This document shows, in pieces, positions 1 to 4,933 of a stretch of 7,057 bases of DNA. Position numbers and translations under genes: made by a program. Each line of letters starts with the position of its first letter. Positions within the stretch are counted from its first letter, which is position 1. Below the pieces are notes generated by a model, which was not told the origin of the DNA, ran no database searches, and was given only the letters and a program-made list of their open reading frames with translations. Source of the DNA: AA29 sp041481445 (GTDB taxonomy: Bacteria > Acidobacteriota > Vicinamibacteria > Fen-336); assembly GCA_041481445.1 (NCBI GenBank), contig JBGPBV010000243.1, forward strand, positions 1 to 7,057. Reading direction: 5' to 3'.

Positions 1-1472
1 CGGCGCGACCACTCGAGGCCGCGTTCCGGCTGGCCGTAGTCGAACAGCTCGTTGGCGCCCAGAGAGAGCGCCCGTGCGTCCGTTGGGTTCAGCTCCAGGG
101 CGCGTTCGACGCGGGCGATGCCCTCCCGGGAGGCGTTTCGTGCCTCCTCGGCTCGTCCGACCATGCGCAGCGACTGCGCCTGGAGCAGGGCGCTCTGGAA
201 ATCCTCCCGGCGGACCTGGGCCGCCTTGCCGAACAACTCGGCCGAGCGCTCGATCTCGCCGCACGCGAAGCATGTGCGGGCGAAGTAGTAGTACGCGTCG
301 AACAGGTTCGGATTGATCCGGATGGCGCTTTCGAATTCGCGCGCGGCCTCGGGGTAACGCCTGGACAGCGACAGCGCGCAGCCTCGCGCCACGTGAGCGT
401 CGGCGAGCTCCGGCGCGAGTGCCAATGCTCTCTCGCTGGCACGTTCGGCCCGGGCCAGATCGTCCTCCCGGGCGCCGAACCATTCGTGCAGCGTGGCATG
501 CACCGTGGCCAGGCCGGCCCAGGCCGGACCGTAGCCGGGATCCAGCTCGACCGCGCGCTCGAACATCGCGGCGCTTCCTTGGAGGTCCGCCTGCGTCAGG
601 CGCGGCAGGAGCTGGCGTCCGCGGAGGTAGTACTCGTAGGCGGCCGGACCGGTCTGCGCGCGCGGCAAGGCTTCCTTCTCACGCTGGCTCAGGACGCTGC
701 CGCGCAGATCGGTGGCGACGCTTTCCGCGATGTCGTCCTGGATGGCGAACACGTCGTCGAGCCGTCGGTCGAAGCGCCGGGACCAGCGGTGATACCCGGT
801 GGCGGTCTCGATCAGCTGGACGGTCACGCGCAGCCGGTCACCCGTCTTGCGAACGCTGCCTTCGAGCAGGGTCCCCACGCCCAGCTGCCGGCCCACCGCG
901 CGCACGTCGGCGCCCTCGCGGAACTGGAAGGAGGCGGTGCGCGCCGCCACCCGCAGGCCGTCGATCTGCGTGAGCACGTTGATCAGCTCCTCGGCCAGGC
1001 CCTCGCAGAGGTAGTCCTGGTCGCGATCGGGACTCATGTCGGCGAAAGGCAGGACGGCGATGGCGGAGACGTCGTGCGCGGGCGGCGGAGGGGCGGCGGC
1101 GGCCTCCGCGGGCGGCGCCACGGCCGCATCAGGTCCGTAGACAGCTCGCTGCTCGACGGGCCCGACGAATCTGTACCCGCGCTTGGGAACCGTCTCGATG
1201 AACTCCCGGCCCCCCGGGTCCTCGCCGAGGACGCGCCGGAGCATCGATATGTTCTGAGCCAGGTTGTTCTCTTCCACGAACGTATCCGGCCAGACGAGCC
1301 GTAGCAGCTCCTCCTTGGTGACCAGGTGCCCGTGCCGTTCCACGAGGGCGAGGAGCGTCTCGATCGCCTTGGGGGTGAGCGGTAGCGGGCGGTCCTGCTG
1401 GAAGAGGATCTTCTCGACGGCGTCGAGCCGGAACGCTCCGAAAGCGTAGGAGAGCGGGCGTGAGGCCGTCAT
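1..1472 (-). CDS. Winged-helix one-component regulator with TolB-like segment and TPR repeats (3' end outside window)
   Basis: The minus-strand frame is open from ATG 1472 to the window edge, giving 490 residues with no stop. Residues about 8-105 are an OmpR/ToxR-type winged helix, recognisable by KAIETLLALVERHG, VWPDTFVEENNLAQNISMLRRVL and the hairpin ending FIETVPKRGYRFVG. An Ala/Pro-rich linker (about 106-133) follows. Residues 134-255 resemble the TolB N-terminal-like domain of 'adenylate cyclase/TPR' regulators (AVLPFADMS, LGVGTLLEGSVRK, GYHRWSRRFDR). From about 277 to the end there are TPR-type helical repeats (AAMFERAVELDPGYGPAW, AAREFESAIRINPNLFDAYYYFA). The protein presumably binds DNA and senses a ligand or partner through the TPR part; the signal is unknown. 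There is no receiver domain, and no membrane segment is visible between the winged helix and the TPRs, unlike CadC. No clear Shine-Dalgarno precedes the start. It is divergent from the rhodanese. The domain call is firm; the target genes are unknown. Confidence 0.9.
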   Translation of the reverse strand, partial: MTASRPLSYAFGAFRLDAVEKILFQQDRPLPLTPKAIETLLALVERHGHLVTKEELLRLVWPDTFVEENNLAQNISMLRRVLGEDPGGREFIETVPKRGYRFVGPVEQRAVYGPDAAVAPPAEAAAAPPPPAHDVSAIAVLPFADMSPDRDQDYLCEGLAEELINVLTQIDGLRVAARTASFQFREGADVRAVGRQLGVGTLLEGSVRKTGDRLRVTVQLIETATGYHRWSRRFDRRLDDVFAIQDDIAESVATDLRGSVLSQREKEALPRAQTGPAAYEYYLRGRQLLPRLTQADLQGSAAMFERAVELDPGYGPAWAGLATVHATLHEWFGAREDDLARAERASERALALAPELADAHVARGCALSLSRRYPEAAREFESAIRINPNLFDAYYYFARTCFACGEIERSAELFGKAAQVRREDFQSALLQAQSLRMVGRAEEARNASREGIARVERALELNPTDARALSLGANELFDYGQPERGLEWSR

Positions 1473-1480
1473 GTGGAGAG

Positions 1481-1513
1481 TCTCAGAACCGTTTCAGACT
1501 TCTTTCAGGGCTC
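1481..1513 (-). promoter_or_regulatory. Three tandem 11-bp direct repeats, candidate operator of the winged-helix regulator
   Basis: Reading the plus strand in 11-bp steps gives TCTCAGAACCG, TTTCAGACTTC and TTTCAGGGCTC. On the minus strand this is CTGAAAG-N4-CTGAAAC-N4-CTGAGAC. The 7+4 arrangement repeats once per helical turn, as in the direct-repeat boxes bound by OmpR/PhoB-family winged helices. The repeats lie 9-41 nt upstream of the regulator ATG and about 60-90 nt upstream of the 1574 start, so autoregulation and control of the divergent gene are both plausible. The repeats are seen directly; the binding is inferred. Confidence 0.5.
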
Positions 1514-1561
1514 CCTAACGATTTCCGGGTGTCGCACGACCGATCCTCCCAACTCGATACA

Positions 1562-1568
1562 GGGAGGG
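1562..1568 (+). promoter_or_regulatory. Strong Shine-Dalgarno (GGGAGGG) ahead of the 21-codon ORF
   Basis: GGGAGGG ends 5 nt before ATG 1574, ideal spacing for that start. It is about 67 nt from the rhodanese ATG at 1636, which has only a poor Shine-Dalgarno of its own. It is therefore the best visible ribosome entry site for this transcript. Confidence 0.6.
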
Positions 1569-1573
1569 TTTCG

Positions 1574-1639
1574 ATGAAGACCTCGATTCTATGGCGTGCG
1601 GCGTCCCTCGTCACGATCGCGTTGGCCCTGGGCCGATGA
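1574..1639 (+). CDS. 21-aa signal-peptide-like leader ORF overlapping the rhodanese start
   Basis: ATG 1574 opens a 21-residue frame beginning MKTSILWRAASLVTIA and ending at TGA 1637-1639. It has a short positive N-terminus followed by a hydrophobic Ala/Leu/Val/Ile run, like the n- and h-regions of a Sec signal peptide, but stops before any mature protein. Its TGA overlaps the rhodanese ATG (ATGA, 1636-1639), which would allow translational coupling. The strong GGGAGGG site supports real initiation here. Three explanations fit: a coupling leader peptide; the start of an exported protein cut short by a deletion; or a signal peptide separated from the rhodanese by a one-base indel or sequencing error. 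The sequence alone cannot decide between them. Confidence 0.4.
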   Translation: MKTSILWRAASLVTIALALGR

Positions 1640-2019
1640 AGGGATCCAAGCAGCTCGTGGCCGAGGCGAACGCCTCGGTCGAGACGTGGACCGCCGCCGA
1701 CGCGATCGGGGCCGTAGGCAAGCCCGATATCGCGTTCATCGACATCCGCGAGCCGGAAGAGCTGGCGCGAGACGGCCATGTCCCGGGCGCCGACGCCGCG
1801 CCGCGCGGAATGCTCGAGTTCTACGCGGACCCCGAGAGCCCGTACCACAAGCCGGTGTTCTCGTCGGGCAGGACCCTGCTCCTGTACTGCGCGAGCGCGG
1901 GCCGCTCGGCCCTGGCCGCGAAGACGCTCAAGGACATGGGCCTCGAGAACGTCGCGCACGTCGCCGGCGGCTTCAAGGCCTGGATGGCCGCCAACGGCCC
2001 GATCGAGAAGAGAGGATAG
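1636..2019 (+). CDS. Single-domain rhodanese-like sulfurtransferase
   Basis: This 127-residue protein is essentially one rhodanese domain. DIAFIDIREPEELARDGHVPGA (about 31-52) is the N-terminal CH2A-like motif. The active-site loop is YCASAGRSALA, with persulfide-forming Cys85 and Arg90. VAHVAGGFKAWMAANGP (106-122) is the C-terminal CH2B-like motif. Rhodaneses move sulfane sulfur from donors such as thiosulfate or persulfides to thiol acceptors; the substrate here is unknown. The PRGMLEF and SPYHKPVF segments are typical of a small cytosolic subfamily that, from memory, begins close to this start (KGSKQLVAEAN). This is why ATG 1636 was chosen over in-frame ATG 1591, whose extra 15 residues are just the other frame of the signal-like leader. 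Its stop faces that of the DUF1697 gene across 36 bp. The family call is strong; the start and location are less certain because of the leader. Confidence 0.88.
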   Translation: MKGSKQLVAEANASVETWTAADAIGAVGKPDIAFIDIREPEELARDGHVPGADAAPRGMLEFYADPESPYHKPVFSSGRTLLLYCASAGRSALAAKTLKDMGLENVAHVAGGFKAWMAANGPIEKRG

Positions 2020-2032
2020 TCGTTGGTGCCCT

Positions 2033-2055
2033 GACCCTCACCTCCGGGTGAGGTC
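2033..2055. terminator. Hairpin between convergent genes, candidate bidirectional terminator
   Basis: CCTCACC (2036-2042) pairs perfectly with GGTGAGG (2047-2053) around a TCCG loop. Bulging C2035 adds two more pairs (2033-2034 with 2054-2055). It sits exactly between the rhodanese stop and the DUF1697 stop. No T-tract follows on either strand, so intrinsic termination is uncertain. Confidence 0.4.
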
Positions 2056-2568
2056 TCAGCGCGCCACCTTGACCACGGTCTCCCACGTGCGGGTGGTGAC
2101 CTCCTTGCCGAAGGTCTTCTCGATGAGGACCATGAAGACCGGGCCCTTCGGGGTCCGCACGTACGCGGTGAAGACCTCGCGGCCTTGCCGGTGCAGGATG
2201 CGCGCCCCGTGGAGCTCGACGGGCAGGCGGATCGTTCCCTTCGGCTCCGCGCGCAGGAAGGTCACCACGCGCTTCGCTCCGGCCTCGAGGCGGAAGCCCC
2301 GGTAGGGGTCGGAGGCCAGGAGGGCGCGGAGGGCCTCCACCGGACGGACGAGCGTCGGAAACGCGCGGCCGAGCCGCTCCTTCATCGCCGCCTCGGCCTT
2401 GCGCTCGAGCGACGCCTCCGTCGCCGCCTTCGCGTCGAAGACCACGTTCCCGCTGGAGAGGACGGTCTTCACCTCCGTGAAGCCGGCCGCCTCGAAGGCC
2501 GCCTTCAAGGCGGGCATGCTCGCGTTCGTCGGCATGACGCCTCTCAGGAAGGCGACGTAGCGTGGCAT
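2056..2568 (-). CDS. DUF1697 family protein
   Basis: This 170-residue protein matches the DUF1697 family over its whole length. It opens with MPRYVAFLRGV, has the conserved SSGNVVF stretch at about 38-44 and ends with KEVTTRTWETVVKVA at 155-169. The usual LRGINVGG-like start is replaced by LRGVMPTNAS, so the N-terminal loop is divergent. No signal peptide or membrane helix is visible, so it should be cytosolic. The biochemical function of the family is not known to me and none is assigned. ATG 2568 lies 28 nt after the protease stop in the same direction, with only a weak Shine-Dalgarno, so it could be the last gene of the protease operon or be separately expressed. It converges on the rhodanese. 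Confidence 0.85.
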   Translation of the reverse strand: MPRYVAFLRGVMPTNASMPALKAAFEAAGFTEVKTVLSSGNVVFDAKAATEASLERKAEAAMKERLGRAFPTLVRPVEALRALLASDPYRGFRLEAGAKRVVTFLRAEPKGTIRLPVELHGARILHRQGREVFTAYVRTPKGPVFMVLIEKTFGKEVTTRTWETVVKVAR

Positions 2569-2596
2569 GCGCCTACGATAGCAGTCCGACCTCGCT

Positions 2597-4465
2597 TCAG
2601 CCGAGTGGATCCGACGTCAGCTCCAGCTTCCAGCGGCGCAGCGTGCCCGTGTCCGCCGCGACGAGATCCGCGACGCGCAGCATCCACTCGCCCTGCATGG
2701 GCGCCCCCACCATCGAGGCGAGGGCCCCGGGAGAGGCCGAATCGAAGGTCGCGCTCAGGTCGTGGGCCGACCCTCCGACCTGGCCGTGCAGGATGGCGCG
2801 CCGTCCGGTCGGGGAGACGAGCTCCACGCGGAGATCACCGATGTAGGTGTGCGTGATGTCCACGCCCACCCGGATGCGCTCGATGACGCCGGAGGCGGTG
2901 ATCGGGATGACGCTCGCGACCCCGGCCGGGCTCGCGTCGGGGATCGGCAGCATCGGCTCCTGCTCGCCGGACGCGGTCTGCGGGGGCGCCGATGCGCCCG
3001 CGGCGAACGCGATCCGGTCGCCGGGCGGATCGATGTCGGAGAGGACGAGCCCGGAGTCGCGCCCGTCCCATTCCCGCGTGTGAGGATTGGACTCCGCCGA
3101 GAGCGCGATGCCGTGGACGTTCGCGAACAGGTCTCCGCCGTCGCCCCGGTTGGCGTTGTTCTCGAGGTCCTGGTGGCCGTCCGCCTGGAGCACGGCGACC
3201 TGGAAGTGCTGGCCGGCGCTGCCCTCCTGCAGCTCGTTCGACCCCAGGATGTCGCAGTGGTAGACGGCGAGGCCGCTCGCGGGCAGGGCCCGGTCCAGCC
3301 CCATCTTGCTGCGGTTCTCGACCAGGAAGTACTCGTTGGGCTTGCTGGTGCGGTACTTGATCACCTTGTCGTATTCGCCGTGGACGGCGGCCTGGGTGCC
3401 GCCGTTGTTGAGGTCGACCACCGTGTCGCACCATCCGGCGAGATCGCGCAGGTAGGCACACACCGGCGAGGGGCTCCGGCCGAAGTCGAGGTGGTTCCCC
3501 GACCCCATCAGGCAGAAGTCGCCGATGCCGGCGCTGCGGACGTTGTCGCCGTCGCGCTCGCCGTAGTCGTAGATGTCCGGGAACCGGCAGAGCAGGTGCC
3601 CGTTCTCGTGGCAGAAGGTCCCGATGCTGAGGTCGGCCGCCGTGCGTCCGAGACTGGTCAGCAGGTAGAGGTTCGTCCGGACCTGGCCGAAGGTGAGGTC
3701 GATCGAGTAGTTGTGCGGCCACAGCTCGCCCAGGTACTGGGTCTGGCCGGCATACAGGACGTTGAGGGCGTCCAGGATGCCTTCATGGCGCGAATCGAAG
3801 CGCGTGAGGTCGACCCCGTCGTTCACGGCCAGCCGCAGCGCCTCTTCGATCAAGAGGTTGTTCACGTAGAAGGCCCGGTCGTGGCCGAGCGTGTACGGCC
3901 CCACGACGTCGTTGGTGTAGTCGAGCTTTCCGCTGGAGACGCGGCGGTAGAACTCGCGGACCGAGCAGATGTTGCCGTTGCGGGTGTAGTTGTCGGCGTT
4001 GAGCATCTCGCGCACGTCGGCGGCGGTGACGGTGCTCTGGAGGTCCTGGAAGTTCACCAGGATGGTCAGCCCGCGCACCGACCCGATGCTGAGCTGGCGT
4101 CCGGCCAGGAGCCCCTGGTTGGGGCCGAAAGTACGGACGACCTCGTGGGCTCCCGGCGCCGCCGCCGCCCGCGCCGCGCGCGAGAGGTCCCGCTCTTCCC
4201 GGCGGGCCCGGCGCACGGTGGCGGACTCCTGCAGGTGCCGCACGAGCCCGTACGGCGGCGGCTGGTCGATCGGCACGCCCGTCGAGCGAAGGCGATTGCC
4301 GTTGAGGGCGGCGTAACAGAAGAGACCCCTGGCGGCGTCGTACAGGACGGAGTAGCCGCCGAGGTCTTCGTAGCGCGCGTAATGCTCGTCGCCGAAGACG
4401 CGCAGTCGCACCTCGGGGCCCTTTTCCTGGCCCAGGGTCAAGATCTCGCCGAAGATCGCGCTCAT
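2597..4465 (-). CDS. M6-family (immune inhibitor A-like) zinc metalloprotease with C-terminal P domain
   Basis: This is a 622-residue putative zinc endopeptidase. Residues 1-105 form an N-terminal domain (LGQEKGPEVRLRVFGDEHYARYE, RGLFCYAALNG, STGVPI) followed by an Arg/Ala-rich linker, presumably a propeptide. The catalytic domain spans about 130-490. HENGH at 286-290 supplies two zinc-binding His and the catalytic Glu, PDIYD (296-300) is the expected place of the third ligand, and CLMGSGNH gives a Met-turn-like Met320. Residues about 508-618 match the P/Homo B domain of proprotein convertases (DITHTYIGDLRVELVSPTGRR, GEWMLRVAD, GTLRRWKLEL). ATG 4465 is preceded by AAGGAG and overlaps the upstream stop as ATGA; upstream in-frame sequence to 4810 is the shadow of the preceding gene. 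No signal peptide is visible, which is odd for a usually secreted family. Confidence 0.92.
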   Translation of the reverse strand: MSAIFGEILTLGQEKGPEVRLRVFGDEHYARYEDLGGYSVLYDAARGLFCYAALNGNRLRSTGVPIDQPPPYGLVRHLQESATVRRARREERDLSRAARAAAAPGAHEVVRTFGPNQGLLAGRQLSIGSVRGLTILVNFQDLQSTVTAADVREMLNADNYTRNGNICSVREFYRRVSSGKLDYTNDVVGPYTLGHDRAFYVNNLLIEEALRLAVNDGVDLTRFDSRHEGILDALNVLYAGQTQYLGELWPHNYSIDLTFGQVRTNLYLLTSLGRTAADLSIGTFCHENGHLLCRFPDIYDYGERDGDNVRSAGIGDFCLMGSGNHLDFGRSPSPVCAYLRDLAGWCDTVVDLNNGGTQAAVHGEYDKVIKYRTSKPNEYFLVENRSKMGLDRALPASGLAVYHCDILGSNELQEGSAGQHFQVAVLQADGHQDLENNANRGDGGDLFANVHGIALSAESNPHTREWDGRDSGLVLSDIDPPGDRIAFAAGASAPPQTASGEQEPMLPIPDASPAGVASVIPITASGVIERIRVGVDITHTYIGDLRVELVSPTGRRAILHGQVGGSAHDLSATFDSASPGALASMVGAPMQGEWMLRVADLVAADTGTLRRWKLELTSDPLG

Positions 4466-4791
4466 GGCGTCTCCTTTCGCGCCTGGCCGGCACGTTTCGT
4501 CCGCTGCGCGGCCGCCTTCTCCGCCCGCACCTCGGGAGTCTCCCGTGCGTGCGGCGGTGCTGCGTCCGGTGGACGGGTATCGCTGATGGGGACTCCGGTG
4601 GACTCGAAGCGCCCGTTCTCGATCCGGGCGTAGCAGAAGAGTCCCCGGCGGTCGTCGTAGACGGCGGGGTCTCCCGCCGGCGTCTCGTACGTCGCGTACC
4701 ACTCGTCGCCTTCGACGTGCAGCTCGACGTCGGGCCCTTTGGCCTGGCCCAGCACGACGCGGCGCGGGGGGGCGATCGTCACGCGAGACAC
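4462..4791 (-). CDS. Free-standing M6-protease N-terminal (propeptide-like) domain protein
   Basis: This small protein has 109 residues from GTG 4791, or 106 from GTG 4782. Residues 14-69 align without gaps to residues 11-66 of the downstream protease. I count 33 identities in 56 positions, including LGQ-KGP, GDE-YA-YE, YD--RGLFCYA and STGVPI. The Lys/Arg/Ala-rich tail (81-109) matches the charged linker that precedes the protease catalytic domain. The gene is thus a complete copy of the protease N-terminal region with no catalytic part. GTG 4782 gives the same number of residues before LGQ as in the protease and has GGACGG 8 nt upstream, so it may be the true start. Its TGA overlaps the protease ATG. 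No signal peptide is visible. A trans-acting propeptide, inhibitor or folding helper is inferred, not shown. Confidence 0.8.
   Translation of the reverse strand: MSRVTIAPPRRVVLGQAKGPDVELHVEGDEWYATYETPAGDPAVYDDRRGLFCYARIENGRFESTGVPISDTRPPDAAPPHARETPEVRAEKAAAQRTKRAGQARKETP
4471..4476 (-). promoter_or_regulatory. Shine-Dalgarno AAGGAG that fixes the protease start
   Basis: On the minus strand AAGGAG ends 5 nt before ATG 4465. It lies inside the last codons of the upstream small gene, so the protease has its own ribosome site as well as coupling through ATGA. It argues against the long upstream extension of the protease frame. Confidence 0.75.
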
Positions 4792-4804
4792 CGTCCAACG
4801 GCGA

Positions 4805-4834
4805 GGGCACGGCCCGCCTCGCGGTTCCGTGCCC
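4805..4834 (-). promoter_or_regulatory. Strong hairpin in the predicted 5' leader of the protease operon
   Basis: GGGCACGG (4834-4827) pairs perfectly with CCGTGCCC (4812-4805) on the minus-strand RNA. Inside the 14-nt loop, CCGC and GCGG form a further 4-bp stem with a GAG loop. The structure lies between the predicted transcription start (about 4851) and the GTG start at 4791/4782. It could influence translation or leader stability, or act as a protein-binding site. No T-tract follows, so it is not a classical terminator. Confidence 0.45.
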
Positions 4835-4846
4835 GGTTACCGGTTA
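4833..4846. repeat. Tandem CCGGTTA x2, also containing a CCGGT-T-ACCGG palindrome
   Basis: CCGGTTA occurs twice head to tail (4833-4839, 4840-4846), and 4833-4843 reads as the palindrome CCGGTTACCGG. It lies just downstream of the predicted transcription start of the protease operon, where a repressor site would be effective. It is short, so chance is possible. Confidence 0.35.
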
Positions 4847-4857
4847 AGGGAGGACCG

Positions 4858-4887
4858 TTTATAGGTCTCGCCGAGCGGCGATGTCAA
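4858..4887 (-). promoter_or_regulatory. Near-consensus sigma70-type promoter of the protease operon
   Basis: On the minus strand TTGACA (4887-4882) is followed by an 18-bp spacer and TATAAA (4863-4858). The -35 is a perfect match and the -10 has one mismatch to TATAAT. The expected start is near 4851, leaving a leader of about 60-70 nt before the GTG of the small propeptide-like gene. Such AT-rich boxes stand out in this GC-rich sequence. Confidence 0.7.
4868..4881. promoter_or_regulatory. 14-bp dyad filling the promoter spacer, candidate operator
   Basis: TCGCCG-AG-CGGCGA is an inverted repeat with 6-bp perfect arms. It lies wholly inside the 18-bp spacer between the -35 and -10 boxes on the minus strand. 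Dyads in this position are typical of repressor operators and of MerR-type activator sites; MerR promoters usually have 19-20 bp spacers. The regulator is not encoded in the visible sequence unless it is the winged-helix protein, whose repeats look different. Confidence 0.5.
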
Positions 4888-4933
4888 GGCATTTCACGCT
4901 CGAGCCGCTCACTTCTTCAATGACAATGGAGGC

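Noticed and set aside
393..1304. Plus-strand 303-codon open frame
   Set aside because: It is the exact mirror register of the winged-helix/TPR regulator, which has clear domain motifs; the plus frame has none.
1591..1635. Upstream in-frame ATG for the rhodanese
   Set aside because: It would add 15 residues with no family resemblance, lacks a Shine-Dalgarno and is the other frame of the signal-like leader.
1483..1959. Minus-strand 158-codon frame opposite the rhodanese
   Set aside because: It is antisense to a gene with a clear active-site motif, has no domain of its own and crosses the regulatory gap.
2762..4633. Plus-strand 623-codon open frame
   Set aside because: It is antisense to the M6 protease and the small upstream gene; its composition is Val/Ala/Arg/Asp-rich with no recognisable domain, as expected from the mirror frame of GC-rich coding DNA.
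4466..4810. N-terminal extension of the protease frame up to GTG 4810
   Set aside because: The added residues are Arg/Pro-rich shadow of the small propeptide-like gene in another frame, while ATG 4465 has a strong Shine-Dalgarno and aligns with the paralogous small protein's start.
4873..4910. GAGCGGC ... GCCGCTC inverted repeat around the -35 box
   Set aside because: The 7-bp arms are 24 nt apart and the left arm is already part of the tighter 14-bp spacer dyad; chance pairing is likely in GC-rich DNA.
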